In this document: positions 17,966 through 27,100 of the stretch, piece after piece
Layout: each line of letters opens with the position of its first letter
Position numbering within the stretch: position 1 is the first letter of the stretch
Source: DATGZX01 sp035296965
GTDB lineage: Bacteria; Planctomycetota; Planctomycetia; Gemmatales; Gemmataceae
Assembly: GCA_035296965.1 (NCBI GenBank)
Contig: DATGZX010000074.1
Span: 1 to 60,369 of the forward strand
DNA: 60,369 bases
Reading direction: 5' to 3'
Made by a program: the position numbers and the translations under genes
The notes under the pieces: generated by a model
What the model was told of the DNA's origin: nothing
The model's input: the letters and a program-made list of their open reading frames with translations, nothing else
Database searches by the model: none

Positions 17966-19068
17966 CAGGAAAGCGGCATGACGATGTAGGAGTAGTTTTC
18001 GCCACAACGAAAGAGTGCGACGCTGCCGCCGTCGGTCAACTCCAGGGTCAATGCGTCGTCTGCATTGAGCACGCGCAGCATCTCGGTCAAGAACTTGGGA
18101 TCAAAGGCAATGTCGATCCCTTTGCCGTCGTACTCGACAGGCAATTCCACCTTCGAGCGCCCCGAGGTCGGCCCGCGCGCCTGCATGGTCAGCTTTTTCT
18201 TGGCGAAACTGAATATGACCTTTTTCGTTTCCTCATCTGTCATGATGGCGGCCTGGCGGACAGCGCTGAAGAATGGCCCAACGACCAGGGGCACCTTGAC
18301 CGTCTGCTTCTTGGGAAACACTTCCCGGTAGGGCGGATATCGGCCTTCCACCAGCCGGCTGTAGATCATAGCGCGCTCGGTCTTGAAGAGAGCATCGTTG
18401 GGCCGCAGGCTGACGCGCACTCGTTCACCGGCATCCTGAAGGTTGCGTTCCAAAAGCTGCATCGCCTTGGTCGGCACAACGTGAGTTTGTCCCTTAGTGT
18501 CATGCGTCCCTTGAGCGGTCGCTGCTCCCTCGCAAACTGCCAGGCGTCTACCGTCGGTCGCAACCAACCGGGCTTTATCTCCTTCCAACTCCCAAAGCAC
18601 GCCCGTGACGGCATAGCGCGGGTTCTCAATCGCAGCTGCGAAAATCGTGCGGCGGATCATTTCACGCAACACGCCGGCGGACAGTTCGTGATATTGCTCC
18701 TCGGTGAAAGTCGGCACGTCCGGGAAATCGCCCGGATCTTCGCCGCCCATTTCAAATTCGTTGAACTGGCCGCGCACCATGCACGTTTGCGCGTCTGCTT
18801 CCACGGATAGCTCCTCGTCGGCCGATTCACGCAAAATGGCCAGCATCTTACCTGATGGTAACAGGGCCGCTCCCGGCTCTTCCACCTTCACGCCACGCAC
18901 ATCCAGACGAATGCCCAGCTCCAGATCGGTTGCCAGCAATGTGCAGTGGTCGCCGTCGGCAATCGTTTTGACGTTGCGGAGGATCGGCTTCAGGTCACGT
19001 CCAGATACGGCAATGCTGGCGAGCTGGAAAGCCGACAATAATCCTTCTCGGTGACATAGCACCTTCAT
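17965..19068 (-). CDS. dnaN: DNA polymerase III beta sliding clamp
   Basis: 367 residues, the standard clamp length. It begins MKVLCHREGLLSAFQLA and ends YSYIVMPLS, matching the conserved C-terminal MPxx. Internal landmarks are the clamp-domain repeats, including VTGVLWELEGDKARLVATDGRRLAV and LVEGRYPPYREVFP. The homodimer encircles DNA and tethers polymerase III. The start ATG has AAGGAT about six bases upstream. It lies 326 bases downstream of dnaA on the same strand and overlaps the next gene by one base at the TGATG junction. Confidence 0.98.
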   Translation of the reverse strand: MKVLCHREGLLSAFQLASIAVSGRDLKPILRNVKTIADGDHCTLLATDLELGIRLDVRGVKVEEPGAALLPSGKMLAILRESADEELSVEADAQTCMVRGQFNEFEMGGEDPGDFPDVPTFTEEQYHELSAGVLREMIRRTIFAAAIENPRYAVTGVLWELEGDKARLVATDGRRLAVCEGAATAQGTHDTKGQTHVVPTKAMQLLERNLQDAGERVRVSLRPNDALFKTERAMIYSRLVEGRYPPYREVFPKKQTVKVPLVVGPFFSAVRQAAIMTDEETKKVIFSFAKKKLTMQARGPTSGRSKVELPVEYDGKGIDIAFDPKFLTEMLRVLNADDALTLELTDGGSVALFRCGENYSYIVMPLS

Positions 19069-19244
19069 GAATGATCCTTGGCGTTAGCCTTTCATGTGCT
19101 GTTTTCTTGAAAATGCGGGCTTGAAAATAAATCCTTCTCTTTCAATCCAGCAGTAGTAGTTAGGAAACCTCCGATATCCCTCTGTGGAGGACGGATTGTA
19201 GACTCTTCCTCAACTCGCTCCAGGAGTTGCGTCGCTGAGTGACG

Positions 19245-19253
19245 TGTGGAAAA
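19245..19253 (-). promoter_or_regulatory. DnaA box (TTTTCCACA)
   Basis: The minus strand reads TTTTCCACA, fitting the TTWTNCACA consensus exactly, in the dnaA-dnaN gap. Confidence 0.55.
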
Positions 19254-19378
19254 CCGGTTGAGTCAGCGTCGGTCACCTGTGCTTTCCGCTTCGCAAAACA
19301 GGTCGTCCCGCGAAGATCCTTGCTTCCCTATGCCTTTGTCACCCGCCGGCGACGGCTTAGCGACGACTTAGCACCAGG

Positions 19379-19387
19379 TTTTCCACG
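19379..19387 (+). promoter_or_regulatory. DnaA-box-like site (TTTTCCACG)
   Basis: One mismatch (final G) to TTWTNCACA, just past the dnaA stop. It is in the opposite orientation to the site at 19245. Confidence 0.35.
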
Positions 19388-19394
19388 AGTCGAT

Positions 19395-20420
19395 TCAACT
19401 CAGGTCTGCTTGTAGCTGTCGCACTGCTCCCGAAAGAACGGCGTCGCTGGCGAGCGCCTCTTCGATCTTCCGGCAAGCGTGTAACACGGTGCTGTGGTCG
19501 CGGCCGCCGAAGTACTCTCCAATTCGTGCCAGGGATAAATCTGTCAGCTTTCGAGTGAGATACATGCCAACCTGGCGCGGCAACAGAATACTCTGATGCC
19601 GCCGGCGTGATTGCAGGTGCCGCGGCTCCACCCGAAAGTATCTACCCACGCGCTGTGCAATTCCGTCAATGGTCGGACCGCTGCTGGCCCCCTGTTCGTT
19701 AAAATGTGCGGCCACGAAAGCGATGTCGAGCGGCATCCGCCGCTGGCGCGTCAACATTTCCAGTTGCACTAACGCGCCGTCCAGTTGCCTTCCGCCACCT
19801 GGCAAGTGCTTCGCTAACCAGCCGAGGACCTCCCGGCTGACGGCAAGCTGGCGTTGCTGCGCTTTCTCTTGCAACACGGCCAGCCGGCTTGCTTCCTGCA
19901 GCGCACCCAAACCGACCACCAGCCCGCAGCCGAGCCGGCTGGAAAGACGCAGCGGGAGACGCGGCAGTTGCCCCGGCCCCACGTTTCCCGTAAAGACCAT
20001 TTGCTTGTGCCGGGCGTACCGAAAGTCGAACAGTCGCACAAACGCTTCGGCAATTGCCTTGCTCCGCCTGTCGTTGTCGGGACAAAGGTGCTGCAAATCC
20101 TCGACGATCAAAAGATCGACAAGCCGAGCTTCCCGGAGGTCCTCGTCTTCTTCCGAGGCGGTCCCTTGTTGCTGAGAACGCAGTTGAGCCTCGAAATCCC
20201 CAGCCTGCAAGATGGTAATAGCCGCTCCAGGGGCCCGTCGGGATACTTCCTCCGTCAAACGGGTAACTAGAAGCGTTTTGCCGCTGCCCGTGGGACCATG
20301 CAGGTAGAGAGGATTGACGGCATTTTGTGGGCGATCCGAGCAGAGAGACGACGCCACGTTGTGCGCGGCAACCTGGGCTGAGTGACTTTCCGGAATCGGT
20401 ACAAAATGCGTCAAAGTCAA
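19395..20420 (-). CDS. dnaA: Chromosomal replication initiator DnaA, lacking domain I
   Basis: 341 residues against about 450 for a typical DnaA. The protein starts at what is normally the entry to the AAA+ domain. Walker A is GPTGSGKT (residues 42-49; the usual form is GxxGLGKTH). Walker B is LLIVEDL (usually LLIDDI). The sensor-I/box VII region reads LPRLPLRLSSRLGCGLVVGL. Domain IV is well kept, with YFGGRDHSTVLHACRKIEE for DnaA-box binding. The start is TTG at 20420 (another TTG at 20414); an in-frame TAG at 20445-20447 rules out a longer N-terminus. The Domain IV signature and the dnaN-gyrB context argue for DnaA rather than Hda. A promoter-like site lies at 20588-20616. Confidence 0.9.
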   Translation of the reverse strand: MTLTHFVPIPESHSAQVAAHNVASSLCSDRPQNAVNPLYLHGPTGSGKTLLVTRLTEEVSRRAPGAAITILQAGDFEAQLRSQQQGTASEEDEDLREARLVDLLIVEDLQHLCPDNDRRSKAIAEAFVRLFDFRYARHKQMVFTGNVGPGQLPRLPLRLSSRLGCGLVVGLGALQEASRLAVLQEKAQQRQLAVSREVLGWLAKHLPGGGRQLDGALVQLEMLTRQRRMPLDIAFVAAHFNEQGASSGPTIDGIAQRVGRYFRVEPRHLQSRRRHQSILLPRQVGMYLTRKLTDLSLARIGEYFGGRDHSTVLHACRKIEEALASDAVLSGAVRQLQADLS

Positions 20421-20587
20421 TGCCTTGGTTCGATTCTCCCCGGACTAAGACACCAGGGACGGAGGGCGACACCAACTCGGCCGGAAGAGCACAACTACCG
20501 ACATCTTCTGCTTAGCAGTAACCCGTTTGCTACCAAGGGTTTATTGCCTAATAATCGGCTCGATTCTCAATTTGCTCAACATGGGCG

Positions 20588-20616
20588 ATTATAGCGAATT
20601 TAGCAGGAGACGTAAA
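20588..20616 (-). promoter_or_regulatory. Probable sigma70-type promoter for dnaA
   Basis: On the minus strand, TTTACG, a 17-base spacer, then a perfect TATAAT (-10 at 20588-20593), about 165 bases before the dnaA start. It is in the AT-rich part of the 300-base gap upstream of dnaA; no gene or perfect DnaA box was seen in that gap. Confidence 0.5.
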
Positions 20617-20720
20617 GGACAATAGAGTGCATGTAAGGATATGAAAATAAACGAGTTAAGATGTGACTCCTTGGGCCTGACCGCCCTGGTAAAATCACCT
20701 CGGGCGCGAGCCCGCGCGTT

Positions 20721-21860
20721 TCACTCCTCTCCAGTCGACCGCAGCCTCCGGACCGTAGCCGCAACCCGTTGCGCCGCTTCGAGTATCTCTTCCTCGGAAA
20801 GCAGCGGGCTGAAGCTGAAGCGCATGGACGATCCCAGCACTTCTGGCGGCACCCCCATTGCCTGAAGGACGGGCGAAGGCAGTAGCGACCCGCTGGAACA
20901 GGCAGATCCAGTCGAACAGGCGACACCAGCCAGGTCGAGATTCATGAGAAGTGCATCCGCCCGGCAACCAGGGAAGGAAAGGTTTAGCGTATGGGGAACA
21001 CGTTCTTGGGGCGGTCCGTTCACCACCAGCGGGCCAGCCTCGTCCGAAAGCCGGGAGAGGAACAAATCTCGAAGGCGAGAAACGTAGGCGTAATGGGTAT
21101 CCTGGCTTCGCTGTGCAAGATCCAGGGCAGCGGCTAGGCCTACGGCGAGAGCCACTGGCTCGGTTCCCGGCCGCAAGCCCGCTTGCTGGTGACCGCCCCA
21201 GGAGCGCGCAGGCAACCGTGTGCCGCGCCGCACCAGGAGAACTCCGATGCCTTTAGGCCCGTGGAACTTATGCGCGCTCAAACTCAGCGTCGTCACGCCT
21301 AGGTCATGGAACTGCACGCGCACCTTGCCGACGGCTTGCGCAGCGTCGCAATGGAACGTTGCACGTCCCTCCAGTAGGCGGGCTAACGCTGCGATGGGCT
21401 GCAGTGCACCGGTCTCATTATTGACGAGCATCACGCAGACGAGGCGGGTCTCAGGGGTCACCAGGCCCGGCAAGGCATCGGCTTGGATGAGTCCAGCGCT
21501 ACAGACCAGCAACCGCTTCACGATCCAGCCGGACTGACCCAACTGTTGCACCGGTTCGGTCACCGAAGGATGTTCGATCGGGCTGGTGATCAGCTCTCCG
21601 CCCGTTGCCCCGGCCAAACCGAGGATGGCGAGGTTATTCGCCTCGGTCGCGCCGCTGGTGAAGACAACTTCATCGGGGAACGCACCCAGCAGATGGGCCG
21701 TCCGCTCGCGGGCATCTTCCAGCGCATGGCGCGCGCGCCGTCCCGCCCAATGAGCGCTGGCGGGGTTGCCATACGTCTGAGAAAGGAACGGCCGCATCGC
21801 CTCCCACACGGCGGGAAGGACCGGAGTCGTGGCATTGTTATCGAGATAAATCTCATTCAT
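20721..21860 (-). CDS. Cysteine desulfurase (NifS/IscS class I family)
   Basis: 379 residues from the ATG at 21860; another ATG at 21881 would add seven residues, and neither has a strong ribosome site. MNEIYLDNNATTP is the standard start. The PLP lysine is Lys198 in LSAHKFHGPKG, the substrate-stacking His97 is in SPIEHPSV, and the active-site Cys321 lies in STGSACSSGS. It takes sulfur from cysteine as a persulfide for Fe-S clusters or tRNA thiolation. No iscU, iscA or mnmA gene is adjacent, so the pathway is unresolved. It is divergent from MoxR at the strand-switch point. Confidence 0.93.
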   Translation of the reverse strand: MNEIYLDNNATTPVLPAVWEAMRPFLSQTYGNPASAHWAGRRARHALEDARERTAHLLGAFPDEVVFTSGATEANNLAILGLAGATGGELITSPIEHPSVTEPVQQLGQSGWIVKRLLVCSAGLIQADALPGLVTPETRLVCVMLVNNETGALQPIAALARLLEGRATFHCDAAQAVGKVRVQFHDLGVTTLSLSAHKFHGPKGIGVLLVRRGTRLPARSWGGHQQAGLRPGTEPVALAVGLAAALDLAQRSQDTHYAYVSRLRDLFLSRLSDEAGPLVVNGPPQERVPHTLNLSFPGCRADALLMNLDLAGVACSTGSACSSGSLLPSPVLQAMGVPPEVLGSSMRFSFSPLLSEEEILEAAQRVAATVRRLRSTGEE

Positions 21861-22019
21861 GTGGCGGATGGCCGTCTGCATCGCAAGGCGGAGCCGAGGA
21901 ATTGCCCTGCCCTCCCCCTCCGGACTGCTATCTACTAGCAGCCGAAACTTTTTGGTACGCTAGTACGGCTTACGTATGCGGCGACTGCTGACTTACTCCT
22001 GCTGAGCGAGCAACGTGTA

Positions 22020-23201
22020 ATGATACCCGTCCAATGCCAGAACTGCGGTCTCGTCGTGCAAGTCCCCGAAGGCGGCCGGCGCTTGTGCGGCTGCGGCGCC
22101 TGGTTGTCCTCCGAGGAGCTGCCCGTCGTCATCGATGCCGAACCGGAAGAGAAACCGATGGAACTCGTCGAGCGCTGGCCGCAGCTCAACGAAGACCTGG
22201 CAGCCATAGAACGGCTGAACGACGGCTATCGGCGCATCTGCAAGGAACTCGCCAAGGTCGTCGTCGGGCAGCAGCGCGTCCTGGAAGAGCTGCTCATCGC
22301 CATCTTCGCTCGGTCCCATTGCCTGCTCGTCGGCGTGCCGGGGTTGGCCAAGACCCTCATGGTGCGGGCGCTGGCCGACTCCTTGAACCTCAGCTTCAGC
22401 CGCATCCAGTTCACGCCCGATCTGATGCCTTCCGACATCACCGGCACCGAGGTCCTGCAGGAGGACAAGGCCACCGGCCAGCGGATGTTCAAGTTCCTGC
22501 ACGGCCCGCTCTTCGCCAATGTCATTCTAGCGGACGAGATCAATCGTACGCCTCCCAAGACGCAGGCGGCACTGCTGGAAGCGATGCAAGAGCGTCAGGT
22601 CACGGTGGGCGGGACACGCCACGTCTTGCCCGATCCGTTCTTCGTCTTGGCCACGCAAAACCCCATCGAGCAGGAAGGAACCTACCCGTTGCCGGAAGCG
22701 CAGCAAGACCGCTTCATGTTCAATGTGCTGGTCGATTACCCCGAGGAAGACGAGGAATATCGCATCGTGGAAATGACCACCACGACCTTGAAACCGGCTC
22801 TCGACCGGGTGCTCTCCGCAACCGACATACTGGAGATGCAGGACATCGTGCGCAAGGTGCCGGTGGCACCCTACGTGATCCGTTACGCGATGAAGTTCAC
22901 CCGGCTGACACGCAAGGACAAAGGCGAAGTCCCCGATTTCATTCGACATTACGTCACGTGGGGCGCGGGGCCGCGCGCCAGCCAATTCCTCGTTCTTGGC
23001 GCGAAGGCACGTGCGGTCCTGCACGGCCGCTATTACGTTTCCTGCGAGGATATTCGCGCCGTCGCCCCGCCCGTTCTGCGTCATCGCATCATCACCAACT
23101 TCAACGCCGAGGCCGAGGGGATCAAGCCCGACGACATCGTTCGCCGCCTGGCGGACGTCATCCCTCGCGATCCTGAAGAATCCGTGGCTCTGGGTCCCTA
23201 G
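22020..23201 (+). CDS. MoxR-family AAA+ ATPase with Cys-rich N-terminal extension
   Basis: 393 residues. Walker A is GVPGLAKT (105-112), Walker B VILADE (168-173), followed by the MoxR pattern NRTPPKTQAALLEAMQERQVTVGG and sensor-1 ATQNPIEQEGTYPLPEAQQDRF. MoxR ATPases act as chaperones for vWA-domain partners, and the next two genes are vWA proteins. The first 46 residues are unusual: Cys6, Cys9, Cys23 and Cys25 form CxxC-x13-CxC, like a small zinc ribbon. An internal ATG at 22158 with GGAAGAG upstream would give a normal-length MoxR without it, so the longer form needs proof. Confidence 0.93.
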   Translation: MIPVQCQNCGLVVQVPEGGRRLCGCGAWLSSEELPVVIDAEPEEKPMELVERWPQLNEDLAAIERLNDGYRRICKELAKVVVGQQRVLEELLIAIFARSHCLLVGVPGLAKTLMVRALADSLNLSFSRIQFTPDLMPSDITGTEVLQEDKATGQRMFKFLHGPLFANVILADEINRTPPKTQAALLEAMQERQVTVGGTRHVLPDPFFVLATQNPIEQEGTYPLPEAQQDRFMFNVLVDYPEEDEEYRIVEMTTTTLKPALDRVLSATDILEMQDIVRKVPVAPYVIRYAMKFTRLTRKDKGEVPDFIRHYVTWGAGPRASQFLVLGAKARAVLHGRYYVSCEDIRAVAPPVLRHRIITNFNAEAEGIKPDDIVRRLADVIPRDPEESVALGP

Positions 23202-23214
23202 CGATACAGAGCTT

Positions 23215-23239
23215 GTAGGGCAAGCTGCCAGCTTGCTCT
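23215..23239. repeat. Short palindrome CAAGCTGCCAGCTTG
   Basis: GTAGGGCAAGCTGCCAGCTTGCTCT lies 13 bases after the MoxR stop. The core recurs at 49022-49051 in GTAGCTCAAGCTGCCAGCTTGAGC, so it is a dispersed element. It could be a weak terminator. Confidence 0.6.
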
Positions 23240-23281
23240 CCGAGAGTTGCGACTTGGATTCGACTCACCCCACTGCTGGCT

Positions 23282-24184
23282 ATGCCAATGGACGACCCGC
23301 GACGCTATCTCGATCCGCTGACGCTGGCAAAAGTGCGCGGCCTGGAGCTGCAGGCCCGGCTCGTCGTCGAGGGCTATCTGTCCGGCATGCACAAGAGCCC
23401 CTATCACGGTTTCTCAGTCGAGTTCGCCCAGCACCGCGAGTACGTGCCTGGGGACGATATCAAGCACGTGGACTGGAAGGTCTTCAGCCGGACGGGGCGC
23501 TATTATCTCAAGCAATACGAAGAAGAGACCAACCTCGTCTGCTGGCTGCTCCTGGATATCAGCGAGTCGATGCAATATCGTTCGGGCCCGGTCAGCAAGT
23601 ACGATTACGCGTGCATCGTGGCGGCCGCGCTGAGCTATTTGACCTTGCACCAGCAAGACAGCGTCGGCCTCGTGACGTTCGACGACCAGGTGCGCACATT
23701 CTTGCGGCCATCGAGCCAGCCGTCCCACCTGAAACAGATCCTGCAGGTCATGAACCTGGGTGCGGCGCGCGAGAAAACGAGTTTGGCTCCTATCTTTCAC
23801 GACCTGGCGGAGCGGCTTGTCCGCCGATCGCTGGTGGTTGTCCTGAGCGACCTGTTCGATGACGTGCCGGACATCCTGGCAGGACTGAGGCACTTGGGGC
23901 ACAAGCGCCACGATGTTCTGGTGCTGCAAATCCTGGACGGAGCCGAGCTGGATTTTCCTTTCCAGGAGGCGACCTTGTTTCGCGGGTTGGAGCAGCCCAC
24001 CGAACTGCTCACCGACCCACGCAGCCTGCGCCAGGGCTATCTTGCCGAGGTGCAGAGGTTCATGGAAGGCTTGCGGCAGGGCTGCCGGGAACAGAACATC
24101 GACTATGTGCAGCTCCGGACCGACACGAACCTGTCCGTGGCGCTATCCAGTTACCTGGCGCAGCGGCTGGCGCGCACAAAGTAA
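23282..24184 (+). CDS. DUF58 / vWA-domain protein, MoxR partner
   Basis: 300 residues. The DUF58 hallmark REYVPGDDIKHVDWKVFSRTG lies at 52-72, followed by a vWA fold with a MIDAS motif DISES at 92-96 (WLLLDISESMQYR). There is no signal peptide or membrane segment, so it is probably cytoplasmic. It lies 80 bases after moxR and 13 before the next gene. MoxR-DUF58-BatA/vWA clusters are a known arrangement in which the ATPase works on the vWA protein; the molecular substrate in planctomycetes is not established. A second ATG at 23288 is possible. Confidence 0.9.
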   Translation: MPMDDPRRYLDPLTLAKVRGLELQARLVVEGYLSGMHKSPYHGFSVEFAQHREYVPGDDIKHVDWKVFSRTGRYYLKQYEEETNLVCWLLLDISESMQYRSGPVSKYDYACIVAAALSYLTLHQQDSVGLVTFDDQVRTFLRPSSQPSHLKQILQVMNLGAAREKTSLAPIFHDLAERLVRRSLVVVLSDLFDDVPDILAGLRHLGHKRHDVLVLQILDGAELDFPFQEATLFRGLEQPTELLTDPRSLRQGYLAEVQRFMEGLRQGCREQNIDYVQLRTDTNLSVALSSYLAQRLARTK

Positions 24185-24197
24185 GGAGTGAGAGCTG

Positions 24198-27100
24198 GTG
24201 CCCCTGGGTATGCTGCCTCTGCTGGGCTTTCTCGCCACGCCGCTGACGGCGCTCGCGGTTGCGGCAGGCGCCGTCGCGCTGCCCGTCATCATCCACCTTC
24301 TCAACCGCAGGCGTTACCGAATCGTCCCCTGGGCGGCCATGCGCTTTCTGATCGCCGCCGAGCGCCAGAACACGCGCCGCATGCGCCTGGAACACATCCT
24401 CCTGCTCGCCGTGCGCTGCTCGATCGTGCTCCTGCTCGTCCTGGCCATGGCGAGTGTGATGCCCTGGTCGGAAGAGCTATGGTTCCGGCTATTCCCCAGC
24501 AGAGCGGCACAGGCGGCCCGCGGCAGCCGCCGGACGCACAAGATCCTCGTTCTCGACGGCTCGTTCAGCATGGCGACGAGGGTCGGTGACACCAATTTCT
24601 TCGAGCGGGCGCGCTCCACGGTCGCTCAGATCCTCCGCGAGTCGCAGTCCGGAGACGGTTTCAGCGTGGTGCTGATGGCAGCGCCGCCGCGGCGCATCGT
24701 GCCCGAGCCCTCCGAGGATGCGGGCAAAGTGAACGAAGAAATCCAGGGCCTGCATCTCCCGCACGGCAATGCCGATCTCCCGGCGACGCTCACGGCGGTC
24801 GAGGACATGTTGCGGCAATCGCCCGACAAATTCGACGAGCGTGAGGTCTATTTCATCACCGACCTGCAGCGCTCCACCTGGGCTGCTCGCCAAAACGCCG
24901 ACACGGCGAGCCTGCTGCTCCGCATCCAGGCACGCTCGCGCACAATTTTTCTCGACGTCGGCCAGGAAGGGATCAATAACAGCGCCGTCATCAACCTGGC
25001 GCTGGGCGTCCCTTTCATCACCACGGGAGAAGCGACGCCTATCACGGCAACAGTGCATCACTACGCTGCGGAGTCGCGCCAGCATGTGCGCGCTGAACTG
25101 CTTGTGGGACGTGCGCGCGCTGCTGCGAGCGATCCCGCTTTCGAGTTCCACGGCGTTGGTCAGCAATTTGTCGATCTGGCGCCGGGTCAAAACATCGTCA
25201 GCTTCTCCCATAAATTCACGGCGCCGGGCGACTACGCGATCCAGGTTCGCCTGGAGGGAGATGCACTCGAACTCGACGACAGCCGCACCGTGGTCGTCAC
25301 CGCCAAGGACAACGTGCCGGTGATGCTTGTGAACGGCAAGCCTGCCGCGGAAGTGTACGATCGGGCCACGGAATGGCTTGCCGATGCCCTCAATCCGTTC
25401 CACAAAGGGCTGGCGCCGCGCGACGTTTCTGCACGCCCCAAGATCGTGACCGAAGCACAATTCGCGGATGCCGCATTGGGCGACCTGACGCCTTACGATT
25501 GCGTCTTCCTCTGCGACGTGCCGCAATTGAGCGCCGGCGAGGTCCACCGGCTGGAAACCCATCTGCGCCGCGGCGGCGGCGTGGTCTTCTGCCTCGGACC
25601 CCAGGTCGATCTGGAAGTATATAACCGGCTGCTCTTCCACAATGGGGAAGGCATCCTACCTGCGCGCTTCTTGAGCAAACAAGAGGCGCCGGCGAAAAGG
25701 TTTTTCAATTTCATCGCCGAGGAAGATGCTTATCACGAGCCGCCCCTCGCTGCCTTTGCCGGTGAACGCGACCGGGCGAGTCTGCTCGCGGCGCGCTTCC
25801 GCCAGTACATTCGCGTAGAACTGGCTCCGCGCGGCGGGCCGCGCAAGGTGCTGGCCTTTATGCCGGAGGCCATCAGCGATAGAGCCGGGGCGATCCCCGG
25901 CGACAGGGGGCCGGCCGCGGCCGGCGGCACAGCTCTGCCGGTAGGGGACCCGGCCCTCGTGGAATGGTCCCGTTATCGCGGCCGCGTGGCGCTCTTTACC
26001 AGCACGGTCAACATGGACTGGACTACCTGGCCGATCTCCCCGAGCTTCCCGGCGCTGACGCAGGAGCTGCTCCATTTCGCCGTCGCCGGCCGGCTCCGCG
26101 AACAAGCGGCCGTCGTGGGAGACGTGCTGGAGGAATATCTGCTGCCGGGCGAGGCCGGGTTGGAAGTCAACATGCGCACGACGGACGGGCGCACCGAGAG
26201 CGCCCGCACCGAATTGCGCGGCGAAGTCGGTGTGCTGCGCTGGTCCGACACGGATCTCAGCGGCGTTTACCGAGCGACTCTTGGCCAGTATCCTCGCGAG
26301 CACCTGTTCGCCGTCAATGTGCCGACCAGCGGTGCCGGCCAGCAAAGCTCTGAAAGCGACCTGGCGCGCACCAACCAGACCGAGCTACAGACCGCCTATC
26401 CGGGTTGGGATTTTCAGCTGGTCAGCGACCCGCGGCAAGTCGTGCATTCAGTCGGACCATTGCAAGAGGCTTCGGCGGAACGGCCCATTCACGGCATGGG
26501 CGCCGTGATCGCTCGCTGGCTGTTGCTGTTGATGGTCGTTCTGCTCGTAGCCGAGGTGATCATGGCCTGGCGCTTTGGCCACTACACGGCGGTGCCCGGC
26601 GAAAGCTCACAGCAGGCGAAGCGAAGCGGAAGAGACCTGCTCTTGCTGCTGTTCCCGGGCCTCCTCTTTCCGGTCCTGCTCGTGCTGGCGTTTGTCCTTA
26701 TTCATGCTGCCTGGACGGGCGACTTCATGGGCTTCCTGCCGGAGAGCGCCCGCCGCGGCATCGAGGCGCGCCTCGGCGTCCCACCACCTGCCGCGGGTGA
26801 AGGGACGCGCTGGCATCTGGAGTTCAATCCCTACCTTTGGGATGCGGCGGCCGACCCCTGGCTGGCTGGCGCCTTCGCCCTGGGTGTAGGGATTCTTGTG
26901 GGAATTCTCTACGCGCGCGAGGGCAAGACCGCCGGCAAGGGCTACAAGGCTCTCCTGGCCGTACTGCGCATCTGCCTGCTGCTCGTGGCCCTGGCCGTGC
27001 TCTTACCGCAGGTACAGCTCCGCTTCGAACGTCAGGGTTGGCCCGATCTGGCCATTCTCATCGACGATTCGCGGAGCATGAGCACCGCCGACCACTACCA

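Larger units (their letters stand above)
19069..19394. other. Candidate replication origin region between dnaA and dnaN
   Basis: A 326-base gene-free gap between dnaA and dnaN, a common place for a bacterial oriC. It holds one sequence fitting the DnaA-box consensus TTWTNCACA (19245-19253), one near match (19379-19387) and an AT-rich stretch around 19092-19140 that could serve for unwinding or as the dnaN promoter. Two boxes are few, so the origin assignment is tentative. The gap upstream of dnaA (20421-20720) is also AT-rich. Confidence 0.5.

Noticed and set aside
20428..20445. GGTTCGATTCTCC resembling a tRNA T-arm upstream of dnaA
   Set aside because: The flanking bases do not form a T-stem, and no acceptor, D or anticodon arms are found.
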